NCBI GenBank assembly: GCA_965112735.1
Contig: OZ218960.1
Span: 310,001 to 374,000 of the forward strand
Direction of reading: 5' to 3'
Length of the DNA stretch: 64,000 bases
Origin: Phaeosaccion multiseriatum
Lineage: Eukaryota > Ochrophyta, other classes
Below, one piece after another: positions 1-10,616 of the stretch. A model generated the notes under the pieces. That model was not told where the DNA came from. It made no database searches and saw only the letters and a list, made by a program, of their open reading frames with translations. Position 1 is the stretch's first letter. Each line of letters starts with the position of its first letter. The translations under genes were made by a program, and so were the position numbers.

Positions 1-1106
1 GACTAGACTGACTAGCTAGTGCTCTAGCCGATGGTTCAAGGGTTACAAAGCGCAAGGGTACAGTATGCATATCTCATCAGAGCCACTTGTCACTTTACCA
101 CTTGCCTCCTTGGACTTGGCCCACAGATTGTCTGCTGACACCAGGTAGGTGGGGGGGGACAGGGGGAGCAGGGGTGGCAGAGGCGGGACGGTGAGGAGGG
201 AAGGAGGGTCTGAACATGAGCCGAAGGGATGGGGAGGGCCAATCAGGAGGGAGGCGCTGTGGTGTAGGCCCACGAAAAGTGAGCAAGCAGGAGAGCCAAA
301 GCAACAAGGAGCCAAAGGAGCCAAAGAAGCCAAAGAAGCCAAAGAAGCCAAAGAAGCCGGTTCCGTACCGCTCGCCTCCGACGCCTTGAGGCGAGTGGGC
401 AAGGAGGAAGTCTTCTTGCCGCTTCGCCAGTCACGTATCACGCTGTCGATGCCGGCCTTCTTGCCATTCCTGCCCACTAGCGTCGCTCCATGCTCTTCCC
501 GGATCGCGAGGGAGAGCTGGTTGTGGTACTCATCCTCCCCTTGCTGACGCAACCAGTCGAGGACGATGGAATAGGACGGCGTCATGTTGGGCCTCAGGAG
601 CCTCTGCCCCCGCTCTATCATGCCCTCCAGGTCCTCCATCTGGCTCAATATCACGCCGTGACGTCTGCGCTGACAGGCGCTGAAGGACCCCCCGCCGCCG
701 TTCCTCGCGAGCCCTGCTTCCTCGCTCTTCTGCCTGATGGTGTACTTCTCCATATCAGCGTCTCTACTGCCCCTACCCAGGCGAAGCATATCCGTGATGC
801 CTGGTGTAGATGGTAGTGGATGGCAGTGGATGGCAGTGGATGGCAGTCGATGACAGTGAACGGCAGTGGATGGCAGTGAATGGCAGTGAACGGCAGTGGA
901 TGGCAATGGATGGCAGTGGGTGGCAGTTGATGGCAGTGGACGGTATGGACGGACAGTAGCGCGGGAGGTGAGCGGGGAGCGAGGTGCGCGCTGTCTCCCG
1001 TATGCTTGCCAACCAGCCCGAACGCCTGTCTGTCTGTCTGTCTGTCTGTCTGCCTGCCTGTGTGTCTGTCTCTGTCTGTCTGTCTGTCTGTCTGTCTGCC
1101 TGTCTA

Positions 1107-1143
<37 letters not shown>

Positions 1144-3757
1144 ACGTCTGTCTGCCTGCCTACTGCCTGCCTTCCCGTATGCCTGTCTGCCTGCCTCCCT
1201 GTCTGCCTGCCTGCCTGTCTGTCTGTTTATCTGCCCACATGCCTGCCAACCGCTCCTCCCCAGTGCTCCTCTCCAGTGCACATTCCTGATGTGCTTGAGT
1301 AGTCGGCCTGCCCATATGCCTACGCCTTACTGACTTACTGACCTTTCGCCTCCAAGTCCTTCATAAAGGCATCCAGCGCGTGGTTCGTGTAACAGACGGT
1401 CAGGATCTTGGCCTCGGTGTTCTGCACAAGGGCGGGGGGGGTACCACAGAGCAAAGTGGCGAAGCAAGAGGGGGGGATAGCAAGAGAGTAAGAGCCCGCC
1501 CACGAATGGTATGGCAGGGTGAGTGTGTGTGTGTCTACCTGCTCTCTCTGCCTCTGCAGATCCCCTATTTCCTTCGCTTGCCACCACCAAAGTCCTCCCT
1601 AGAGGCATACGTGCAGGCTTGAGCATCTGCTTACCTCAAGGATGGCCCGCGCCAGGAGGGCTCCGATGAACGTCTTTCCTGCTCATGTTGGGCATCCAGC
1701 AAGTGCATATCCGAAAAGAACAAGTTGAGGGTGTGACAGAGTCGCAGAGAGGGGGCCGTGAGGCTTGCTGGAGAACGGGCAAGGCAGGGCAGGGCGGAGA
1801 TCTCCTCCCTAAATTGCCGACTCTGTTGAAGCGAGTAATGCACACACGCACATACACACACACATACACACACGTACGCACTCACTCACTCACGCACGCA
1901 CGCACGCACACCTCCTCACCGGTTCCAGGGGGGCCCTGAATTAGCGCGATGGCTTGCTGCAGAGCCCCCTCCACCGCGGCCCTCTGACTGGGGTCCAGCA
2001 ACACCTCAGGACCCCTCCCTGCCAACGCCTCTGGGGCCCTGGTGCTCCCGTTGGTGCTACGGGGTGTGTCTTGCAGCTGGCGCACGATACGCATCAGCTT
2101 CTGCTCGTCTTGCTCGTTGTAATGAGGCCGCTCTACCTCCTCTCCCTTCTCCGCGTCGTAGCCTTTGTCGATCATCTCGGTCATGACGCACAAGTCCAGG
2201 CTCTGGAGGCGCCGCAGGACGGGTTCGAACCCGAAGAGAGCCGCGTTGGTCGGCACCAAGTGCCCGAACGGCTTGGTGGGGTTGCTGGAGAGCGCTAGGG
2301 CCTGCACGAGGTCCGTGTCGCCAACAAAACGGAGGCCAATGCGACACACACGTGCACCCCCTCCCCCTCCCCCTCCTCCTCCCCCATGGCCTTGGTGGCA
2401 TAGCTGCCTCCCTCCTTCTCCTCCCCGTCCTCCTCCACCTCCGCGCCCTCGCCCTCCGCGGCCTCCTCCTCCTTCTCGTCGTCCTCGTCCTCCTCCTCCT
2501 CCACCTCCTCCTCCTCCTCCTCCCCCGCCCCCTCCGTTCTCTTCTGCTGCCTGATTCACCTCGTCGTCGCTCCTCCCACCCGCGAGTTTCTTGTGATCAC
2601 GCTGGTCCACGAGGCCGAGCAAGAGCGGCTTGTTCTGGTGGTCAGTAAGGACCACCACACTGTCGCGCTGCAATAAGCGAGAGAGGGGGGGGGAGAGGGA
2701 GAAGAGAAGGAAGAGCAGGGAGTTCAGTCAGCAGGTAAAAGGGTAGATGGGCGAAGCAAAGCTGGAGGAAAGAGAGGGAGGGAGGGAGGGAGGGAGGGAG
2801 GGAGGGAGGGAGGGAGGGAGGGAGGGAGGGAGGGAGGGAGGGAGGGAGGGAGGGAGGGAGGGAGGGAGGGAGGGAGGGAGGGAGGGAGGGAGGGAGGGAG
2901 GGAGGGAGGGAGGGAGGGAGGGAGGGAGGGAGGGAGGGAGGGAGGGAGGGAGGGAGGGAGGGAGGGAGGGAGGGAGGGAGGGAGGGAGGGAGGGAGGGAG
3001 GGAGGGAGGGAGGGAGGGAGGGAGGGAGGGAGGGAGGGAGGGAGGGAGGGAGGGAGGGAGGGAGGGAGGGAGGGAGGGAGGGAGGGAGGGAGGGAGGGAG
3101 GGAGGGAGGGAGGGAGGGAGGGAGGGAGGGAGGGAGGGAGGGAGGGAGGGAGGGAGGGAGGGAGGGAGGGAGGGAGGGAGGGAGGGAGGGAGGGAGGGAG
3201 GGAGGGAGGGAGGGAGGGAGGGAGGGAGGGAGGGAGGGAGGGAGGGAGGGAGGGAGGGAGGGAGGGAGGGAGGGAGGGAGGGAGGGAGGGAGGGAGGGAG
3301 GGAGGGAGGGAGGGAGGGAGGGAGGGAGGGAGGGAGGGAGGGAGCAGAGGCAACGACACCGAGCTAGCGCGTGCCTTCGCCGGAAGTCAAGACAGAAGTC
3401 AAGATAGAAGTGAAGAGAGAAGGAAAGAAAGGGGGGGGGGGGCACCATCCCCTCCCCACTCCACCCCCAGCCCCCTCCTGTTCGGCCCTGCCCGATGAGC
3501 GCCGACAGGCCCTGTCGCACGCAATAGGCCCCAACTCCTGACTCCCTCCCCTCCAGCCTCCTCTCCAGCCCATTCACCTTAAGAATGTTGCGCCCCCCGC
3601 CCTTCTCGAAGTAGTCTTCCCTCTCGCGTTGGCTCTTGAGGCCGTGGACGCGGTGCGAGCGCGGCATGGAGAAGCTGAACTCCAGGCAGGCACGGCCATA
3701 CAAAAAGTCTACGCGGCCACGCACAGCTCTCTGTGGCCAAGAGGAAGGGTGGTGGTG

Positions 3758-3803
<46 letters not shown>

Positions 3804-5012
3804 AAGAAGAAGAAGAAGAAGAAGAAGAAGAAGAAGAAGAAGAAGAAGAAGAAGAAGAAGAAGAAGAAGAAGAAGAAGAAGAAGAAGAAGAAGAAGAAGA
3901 AGAAGAAGAAGAAGAAGAAGAAGAAGAAGAAGAAGAAGAAGAAGAAGAAGAAGAAGAAGAAGAAGAAGAAGAAGAAGAAGAAGAAGAAGAAGAAGAAGAA
4001 GAAGAAGAAGAAGAAGAAGAAGAAGAAGAAGAAGAAGAAGAAGAAGAAGAAGAAGAAGAAGAAGAAGAAGAAGAAGAAGAAGAAGAAGAAGAAGAAGAAG
4101 AAGAAGAAGAAGAAGAAGAAGAAGAAGAAGAAGAAGAAGAAGAAGAAGAAGAAGAAGAAGAAGAAGAAGAAGAAGAAGAAGAAGAAGAAGAAGAAGAAGA
4201 AGAAGAAGAAGAAGAAGAAGAAGAAGAAGAAGAAGAAGAAGAAGAAGAAGAAGAAGAAGAAGAAGAAGAAGAAGAAGAAGAAGAAGAAGAAGAAGAAGAA
4301 GAAGAAGAAGAAGAAGAAGAAGAAGAAGAAGAAGAAGAAGAAGAAGAAGAAGAAGAAGAAGAAGAAGAAGAAGAAGAAGAAGAAGAAGAAGAAGAAGAAG
4401 AAGAAGAAGAAGAAGAAGAAGAAGAAGAAGAAGAAGAAGAAGAAGAAGAAGAAGAAGAAGAAGAAGAAGAAGAAGAAGAAGAAGAAGAAGAAGAAGAAGA
4501 AGAAGAAGAAGAAGAAGAAGAAGAAGAAGAAGAAGAAGAAGAAGAAGAAGAAGAAGAAGAAGAAGAAGAAGAAGAAGAAGAAGAAGAAGAAGAAGAAGAA
4601 GAAGAAGAAGAAGAAGAAGAAGAAGAAGAAGAAGAAGAAGAAGAAGAAGAAGAAGAAGAAGAAGAAGAAGAAGAAGAAGAAGAAGAAGAAGAAGAAGAAG
4701 AAGAAGAAGAAGAAGAAGAAGAAGAAGAAGAAGAAGAAGAAGAAGAAGAAGAAGAAGAAGAAGAAGAAGAAGAAGAAGAAGAAGAAGAAGAAGAAGAAGA
4801 AGAAGAAGAAGAAGAAGAAGAAGAAGAAGAAGAAGAAGAAGAAGAAGAAGAAGAAGAAGAAGAAGAAGAAGAAGAAGAAGAAGAAGAAGAAGAAGAAGAA
4901 GAAGAAGAAGAAGAAGAAGAAGAAGAAGAAGAAGAAGAAGAAGAAGAAGAAGAAGAAGAAGAAGAAGAAGAAGAAGAAGAAGAAGAAGAAGAAGAAGAAG
5001 AAGAAGAAGAAG

Positions 5013-5044
<32 letters not shown>

Positions 5045-5062
5045 GTAGAAGTAGTAGAAGAA

Positions 5063-5101
<39 letters not shown>

Positions 5102-5102
5102 C

Positions 5103-5197
<95 letters not shown>

Positions 5198-5948
5198 AAG
5201 GAGGAGGAGGAGGGAGAGGAGTTGTGGTAGTAGGAGTGATGGTGGTAGTGGTAGTGGTAGTGGTACACGTAGTAACGGCAGAGGTCGGTACGGCGACAGC
5301 ATGAACAGACAGCAACAGCAGCAGCCCACTTCCACCCTCCTCGGCAAGCAAGCCAGCTCTCACCTCAAGCACCATAGGCGGCCGTCCAAGCATCGCGCGC
5401 TGCTGCTGCCCAGCCCCCTCATCCTTCTGTAACCGCTTGGCCCTCTTCTTGGAAGGCTCAGAGGTTTTGCTCAGGAGGGCGATCTTCTGCACCTCTTCCT
5501 TCACTGAACCAACGAGATCTTCATGCAAGAGTCGGAACTTCGAGGCAGGGGAATAAAAGGGTAAAAGCAGAGGGGATGGCAGAGTGACGGGGCAGGGAGG
5601 AGCGGGCCTGCCCGTCGTGAGCGATGAAGCGAGCAAGCAACGAGGGGAAGCGTCGATGACCTCACCTGCCGGGCTAGGAGAGGGTACTCCTCCACGGCAG
5701 TGGGCAGGTAGGGCGCCGTCTTGGTGTGGGATGTCCCGTTGTGCGTGAGGCAGGGGTCAACGATAAGAGTAAGATTAGGGTGAGGTCAAAAAGCATTGAA
5801 CGATTCAACATGGAAATGACAATCTCCTTGCTTCTTTTACTGTCTGTATGCAGGTACTGACTTCCCTTCAGACCGACGGACGTTGAGGTTCTCTGGTCAA
5901 TGAGGCGGAGTCTTTGAGACATACGCAAAGTGTGAGTGACAAGGCAGC

Positions 5949-6005
<57 letters not shown>

Positions 6006-6968
6006 GCAGCAACAGCAGCCGTCCGGCCGGGCTCCTTGTAAGAAGTTGTGGCATACCCTCACCTTACACAGCACCTGCTCGAGAGGCGGCATGATCTTAA
6101 TGCATCGAAAATCCGGGAAATCGTTCGCGTGTCGGCCTCCGGGCTGGGCTTCGCGCACGTCCGCAAGGCTGAGCGACTCCCCAAGAACGAGCAAGGACCC
6201 ATTGCCATTCTTATCAGTCGCTGGGAGCCTGATTTGGTCGAGCAGATGCCTGGCTCTGTCCTTGACAGCGGGGATGCCGCTGTTCTCCAGTAGTGCTTCC
6301 GCGATGGCAACGAGAGTGTCGTCTCGTCGAGCTTCTTCCCCCGCCTCTCCGCTTCCTCCCGCCAAGCGGCCCAGAAACCATACTATAATGAAGGCATGGC
6401 TTGATTCGAGGGCGTCTTCTTCCTTCACCATACTGAGGAGCACGTCTGGCAGAGGCATAGTCAGGGGAGCAAGGGAGGAGAAAGAGGAGGCCAAGAGACA
6501 GAAGGAAGAGCGAGGGGGTGAGAGACGAGGCCAGGCAGCCCCGGCCGGCGGCGGCGGCATACACCAAACAGCAAGAGGCGTTTCACCGCCACCACAGTAC
6601 GCACCTTTCTGCCCCGTCACTCTCCAAATGGCTTCGAGCATCTTTTGCTGCGGCTGTGCGTTGGCTGCGCCGATGCAGAGCTCGTCCTTGCCGAGGAATT
6701 GGAGCATGGGAAGCAGCACGTCTTTCAGAAACTGACTGCCACTGCCCACGCCGAGCAGTCTCCTGATGGAGCTGAAGTCTCTTTTCTGCTCATTATTGAC
6801 GATGAAATAGAACGCATCCTGAGCGTCATCACACCTTTCAAGCGACCTCGCGAATTGCCGCGCTTGTTGCTCGCTGCATCCGCCGCCTCCTTGTCGTCGG
6901 CCTCGGTCTTCCTCTTCTTCTTTCTTCAGCACATCATACAAAACCTGCGGGATCTTTCTTCTAGCCAT
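1..6968 (-). CDS. ZNFX1-like: ZNFX1-like SF1 RNA helicase, 3' end beyond the window
   Basis: Likely an RNA/DNA helicase of the UPF1-like SF1 group closest to NFX1-type zinc finger-containing protein 1; family members act in RNA granules, small-RNA inheritance and antiviral sensing. The start is ATG at 6968 ([10 protein letters not shown]). Exons I can place: 6968-6605, 6445-6063, about 5745-5666, 5537-5364, 3730-3578, 2667-1920, 1678-1635, 1421-1343, 800-369 and probably 134 leftward. Family signatures in order are [11 protein letters not shown], the [11 protein letters not shown] block, DPSQRAAV, Walker A GPPGTGKT split by an intron after GPPGTG, the motif Ia block [11 protein letters not shown], and a MLRLGRGS block. 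Motifs II-VI lie outside the window. A Gly/Glu-rich low-complexity insert sits in the 2667-1920 exon. The acceptor of the third exon is unclear because no AG precedes the conserved frame. Two introns carry very long repeats. Confidence 0.85.
303..358. repeat. AGCCAA(A/G)G minisatellite in a helicase intron or exon end
   Basis: About seven tandem copies of an 8-9-base unit, AGCCAAAGA. They lie just past the likely donor at 369-368 of the ZNFX1-like gene, so they are probably intronic on the minus strand. Confidence 0.7.
801..950. repeat. GTGGATGGCA-type 10-bp minisatellite
   Basis: Roughly fourteen imperfect decamers (GTGGATGGCA with GTGAACGGCA and GTCGATGACA variants) lie directly upstream, on the minus strand, of the acceptor at 800. 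In the sense orientation the array reads pyrimidine-rich TGCCATCCAC and contains no AG. Confidence 0.85.
1019..1228. repeat. (CTGT/CTGC)n tetranucleotide array
   Basis: About 210 bp of CTGT with CTGC interruptions in the intron between the 1421-1343 and 800-369 exons of the helicase gene. All three frames are open and give Cys/Leu/Val/Ser-rich peptides that are not real genes. Confidence 0.9.
1843..1910. repeat. CA-rich intron tract
   Basis: A CACA/CATA/ACGC tract directly after the Walker A exon donor. In the sense orientation of the helicase gene it is GT-rich, like most donor-proximal intron tracts in this window. Confidence 0.8.
2775..3344. repeat. (GGGA)n perfect array, about 570 bp
   Basis: About 142 uninterrupted GGGA copies inside the intron between the 3730-3578 and 2667-1920 helicase exons. 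On the sense strand it is (TCCC)n, a very long pyrimidine tract upstream of the acceptor. The 4-base period leaves all frames open, so the long poly Glu-Gly-Arg and Pro-Ser-Leu open frames here are artefacts. Confidence 0.97.
3749..5196. repeat. Compound TGG/TAG/(GAA)n/TAG microsatellite
   Basis: A short TGG run, then TAG (about 3767-3802), then (GAA)n from about 3803 to 5042 (about 413 copies), then TAG units to about 5196 with a few TAGAAG and GCA interruptions. It fills the intron between the 5537-5364 and 3730-3578 helicase exons. In the sense orientation it reads (TTC)n. Its length may reflect assembly choice as well as biology. Confidence 0.97.
5951..6018. repeat. (CAG)n intronic tract
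   Basis: About 22 CAG/CAA units in the intron after the 6445-6063 helicase exon. On the sense strand this is CTG. Confidence 0.9.
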
Positions 6969-7331
6969 GGATTCACTGTTGTTTTCTTCCCCGCACCCCC
7001 CCCCCTCAAGCCACCTCCCCACAACCACCGCCGCCCGGGGAGGTGGGTGACCTTTTCACGACTTTACTTTTGCTTTTTGCTCGCGTATACTACGCCCACG
7101 GCTGCCAGCTCTGCGGTTCGTGCGGCCAGTATTCTCCAGGCTTATCAACTAACCTCTGCGCTCACAGCCTCCCTCCTTTTAACCACGTTCTCTCTCTAAT
7201 GGTGGCTTTTTTGCTGGGGGGGAAGAATCGGGGAAATCTGGATCTTAGTCGCCAGCTGTAAGAGCGAGTCACAACCCCCCCCCCCCCCCCTACCCTACTT
7301 GTATCTCTGAACAATCTACACGACACACGAC
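6969..7331. promoter_or_regulatory. Divergent promoter region, helicase / FNIP gene
   Basis: 363 bp separate two divergent start codons. The region holds a C14 run at about 7277-7290, roughly 40 bp before the FNIP ATG. I see no convincing TATA box. Confidence 0.5.
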
Positions 7332-9131
7332 ATGGGAGAAGCTGCTGCCCCCCTCCCCAGCGCTGGGCCAGCGGCTCTGAGAATTGTGGCCAGCCTCATT
7401 TCGAACAAAGGTCTGTGGGGATTGTGCAAGGAGGTGGACGAGATCACCCTCCGCACTCTGAGAGTCAACGCCTCCATGCCTGAAGACGTCCAGCAGCGTG
7501 TGCTGAGCTTGCTGAAGCACCAGCAGCAGGAGGAGGAGAAGAACTCAGACGTGGTTTATCATTTGGGGTGCGCTGCTGCTAATGCTGCCGCCGCGACTGA
7601 GCAAAGAGGTCCCGCAGAGTGGGTAGGAAGGGGGGGGGGGCTGCGGGAAAGGCACGAGCGGGCGAGCAAGAGCGAGGGAAGTGAAGCTGCATTGAGTATG
7701 CAAGCGAGATGCTTCTTTTGCGTAGCGGCGGTGGAGCTTGGCCTCAGGACCAGGCAAGATGCGAAGGACGGGGCCACAGTCTCTGCAGATGAGGCCCTCG
7801 TTGCGAATGTGCTTGCGCTCTTACCACGGTCCGTCAAGCGTGTGATTTTTGGCGACTTTTTCAACGCGCCCAACGTAGCTCTCCCCAGCACAGTACAGGA
7901 GCTAGTGATGGGGGCTTCTTGCTTTAATCGACCTGTGGGCCTGCCTGTCTCGCTGAGGAAGGTTTCTTTTGGCAATCGCTTCAATCAGCACGTGGTCCTT
8001 CCTTACGGCGTGGAGGAGGTGGAGATGGGGCGTGACTTTAACCTCCCTCTGGACCTTCCTCCCTCCTTGAAGAAGATTCGATTTGGTCGGAGGTTTAATC
8101 GGCGAGTGGTCCTTCCCTGCGGTGTGGAGGAGTTGCAGCTAGGGTTCTTCTTTGACCTCCCTCTGGACCTGCCTGCCTCGCTCAAAGCGATCCACTTTGG
8201 TCGTCGGTACAACCGACAAGTGGTTCTTCCTTGTGGTGTGCAACAGATAGAGATGGGGGGGGACTTCAATCTCCCTCTGGATCTGCCTGCCTCGCTGAAG
8301 AAGATCAAATTTGGCGATGCGTTCAATCAACACGTGGTCCTTCCTTGCGGCGTGGAGGAAGTGGAGATGGGGCGTGACTTTAACCTCCCTCTGGACCTCC
8401 CTGTCTCGCTGAAGAGAATCAGATTTGGTGGGTATTCGGCGTTCAATCAGCACGTCGTCCTTCCTTCCTGCGTGGAGGAGGTGGACATGGGGTGTGCCTT
8501 TAACCTCCCCGTGGACCTGCCTGCCTCGGTGAAAAAGATCATCTTTGGCCGGAACTTCAATCAACACGTGGTGCTTCCTTGCGGCGTGGAGGAGGTGGAA
8601 GTTGGTGATGCCTTCAGCCTCCCTCTGGACCTGCCTGCCTCTCTGAGGAAGGCTTGTTTTGGCAATCGCTTCAATCAGCACGTGGTCCTTCCTTGTGGCG
8701 TGGAGGAGGTGGAGATGGGGTGTCAATTTAACCTCCCTCTGGACCTTCCTGCCTCGCTGAAGAAGATTAGATTTGGTTGGGAATCGAAGTTCAATCAGCA
8801 CATGGTCCTTCCTTGCGGTGTGGAGGAGGTGCAGATGAGGCGTTGCTTTAACCTCCCTGTGGAGCTCCCCCTCTCGCTAAAGAAGATCACATTTGGCCGG
8901 AACTTCAATCAGCGCGTGGTTCTCCCTTGCGGTGTGGAGGAGGTGGAGATGGGGCATGCGTTTAGCCTTCCTCTGGACCTGCCTGCCTCTCTGCGGACGC
9001 TCAAGCTGGGACGGAGCTACACCCACCCTTTGGTGAGCCTGCCTGCCGGCCTGAGGAAGCTTGAGGTTGGGTGGAACTGCTCGCTGCCCGCAGATCTGCC
9101 CAAGGGACTGCAAGTGATTCGCTACCCCTAA
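7332..9131 (+). CDS. FNIP-repeat protein
   Basis: A single open frame of 599 residues from ATG at 7332. After about 165 N-terminal residues of unclear character it is made almost wholly of 19-22-residue leucine-rich units of the FNIP type (F-N-x-x-V-x-L-P ... V/I-x-x-G). FNIP repeats are known from Dictyostelium, amoebae and giant viruses, where they form LRR-like solenoids for protein binding. Two unit types alternate strictly: a type with FNQHVVLPCGVEEVEMG and a type with FNLPLDLPASLKKIRFG, so the true period is about 40 residues (120 bp), repeated about eleven times. No signal peptide or membrane helix is visible. A cryptic intron near 7622-7730 cannot be excluded because that stretch is low in complexity. 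The partner is unknown. Confidence 0.88.
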   Translation: MGEAAAPLPSAGPAALRIVASLISNKGLWGLCKEVDEITLRTLRVNASMPEDVQQRVLSLLKHQQQEEEKNSDVVYHLGCAAANAAAATEQRGPAEWVGRGGGLRERHERASKSEGSEAALSMQARCFFCVAAVELGLRTRQDAKDGATVSADEALVANVLALLPRSVKRVIFGDFFNAPNVALPSTVQELVMGASCFNRPVGLPVSLRKVSFGNRFNQHVVLPYGVEEVEMGRDFNLPLDLPPSLKKIRFGRRFNRRVVLPCGVEELQLGFFFDLPLDLPASLKAIHFGRRYNRQVVLPCGVQQIEMGGDFNLPLDLPASLKKIKFGDAFNQHVVLPCGVEEVEMGRDFNLPLDLPVSLKRIRFGGYSAFNQHVVLPSCVEEVDMGCAFNLPVDLPASVKKIIFGRNFNQHVVLPCGVEEVEVGDAFSLPLDLPASLRKACFGNRFNQHVVLPCGVEEVEMGCQFNLPLDLPASLKKIRFGWESKFNQHMVLPCGVEEVQMRRCFNLPVELPLSLKKITFGRNFNQRVVLPCGVEEVEMGHAFSLPLDLPASLRTLKLGRSYTHPLVSLPAGLRKLEVGWNCSLPADLPKGLQVIRYP

Positions 9132-10009
9132 GGAACGACTGCAGAGGCCGTAAAGGGGAGGGGAGCGAGGAGGGCTCAAGGATGGGTCCTCTTGGTACTG
9201 GCACAAGCACTTGCCTTCTGCACAACTTACTGCGCCAGCGCTAGCAGCTCCTCTACTCTCCAGGTGCGTGTCCCTCTGTGGGGTCTGAGGGGTAGGTGTG
9301 GGCTCAGGCTCAGTCTCGGGGCAAAGGTGTCCAGTGCCGTTGGCGGAGGGCAGTAGGGCAGTGAGGCAGTAGTCCACTCAGTGCTCGGACAGTGTCAACG
9401 AGGCTCCCCCTCGGCCGCGCCATTGCGCTGTGCCGGGCTCTGTGTGTGTCCTCTCTCTCAATCCTCTTTTCTTTGCTGCTTGTTGCGGCCCTGCCTCCGT
9501 CTCTCTCTTCTCTCTTTCCCCTGTCGGCAGATGGTGCCCAGCAAGAGGCGAGGCTGTATGAGAAGGAAGGAAGGAGGGAGCAGCGAGGAGAAGGCGTAGC
9601 CAAGGAAATACACCAGCAGGCAGCGCAGAGAAGGAGCAGCCAGCGGGACAAGAGGGGAGGAGTACAGGGACCGACAGCTTGCAGGTGGAGGAGCCCGGAG
9701 GAAGAGTGAAGGGGACACATCTGCACGCACACTCCACTCGCTCCCCATCTCCAGGGGGGGGGGGCAACACCGACAGCGGCCTAAGCGTCTTTTGGAGGAT
9801 TGTCCGGCCTAGGGCGGGAACTGTAGGGCGGTAGGGCGGCGGCCTAGACGTTTTGCTGTAAGCCAATGTCTGGGATTGAAAGCGAGGAGTAGAGATTCGT
9901 GTTTTCTCTTTCCGCCTCGCTTGGCTCGTCTACAGTGTGCTGCTACCACTGGCTCGGCGGCCCCACGCACGCGCCCGAGATCCAGGGTATGCATAATTCG
10001 CATACTGTG
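9132..10009. other. Spacer, no gene seen
   Basis: 3' flank of the FNIP gene. Overlapping Ser/Leu/Cys-rich frames on both strands show no domain and no splice-consistent structure, so I call none of them a gene. Confidence 0.6.
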
Positions 10010-10377
10010 ATTTCGCGGTTGAGTGGCACTTTTGACGCCCCGTGAATTTTTTTTGACGCCAAATGACGATTACTTTGACGACGTTTGACGACGCTTGAGC
10101 CCCCTGTTTGACGCTCTTTGACGCTCTTTGACGCCCCTTGACGCCCTTTGACGCCCTTTTATCTTAATTCGCCTTAATTTACGTGATTTGCCTTAATTTA
10201 CGTGATTTGCCTTAATTTACGTGATTTTTTTTAGACGAAATTAAGGCGAATTAAGATAAAAGGGAGTCAAAGGGCGTCAAACAGGGCTTTATTAATTATT
10301 AAAATTAAAGTGTGTTCAAAAGGGGTTCAAAGTCGTCAAAAAAGGCCCGTCAAAAACTGCCACTCAACCGCAATAAA
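10010..10377. mobile_element. Foldback / MITE-like element
   Basis: An AT-rich 368-bp block framed by inverted ends: GCGGTTGAGTGGCA at 10015-10028 and TGCCACTCAACCGC at about 10358-10371. Inside are direct TTTGACGCC-type repeats on the left and their complements on the right. An almost perfect inner palindrome (about 10141-10180 against 10237-10275) flanks three 19-bp ACGTGATTTGCCTTAATTT units. No ORF is present. Structure fits a non-autonomous foldback transposon or MITE. A clear target-site duplication is not visible. Confidence 0.75.
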
Positions 10378-10616
10378 TTGCATACGTTGGCAAGGGTCCT
10401 TGCAATTTGAACCCAAACTGCGGGGAAGTTCCCAGTGTGTTGAGCCGGAAAAAAAAAATCTGATCGCCCCTCATCGCCCAAGGTCGGGCTGTATGGGGTT
10501 AGGCCCCCACAGAACCGCCTCATAAGGGCCTTCTGTAACGGGAGCTGTTTTGCACGCTGAAGAGAGGGTGGAGGGGGTGTTACAATCCCCCCCCCCCCCC
10601 CCTTTTTCCCCTCACG

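Noticed and set aside
2218-2236. tRNA T-loop-like GGGTTCGAACCCG
   Set aside because: No acceptor or D stem is found around it and it lies in a conserved helicase coding exon (GFEPVLRRL).
2642-5636. Open frames of up to 901 codons on both strands, poly-Leu, Phe, Ser, Glu or Arg
   Set aside because: They are translations of pure GGGA and GAA/TAG microsatellites, which lack stops in several frames. Real helicase exons lie on either side and read past them by splicing.
9310-9866. Minus-strand frames of 96-162 codons
   Set aside because: Low-complexity Ser/Leu/Cys sequence without domain, splice logic or repeat-free core.
10010-10377. Link between TTGAC-type repeats of the foldback element and the WRKY19-like gene
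   Set aside because: W-box-like TTGACG units are suggestive, but these fingers lack the WRKYGQK strand that reads W-boxes and nothing else ties them together.
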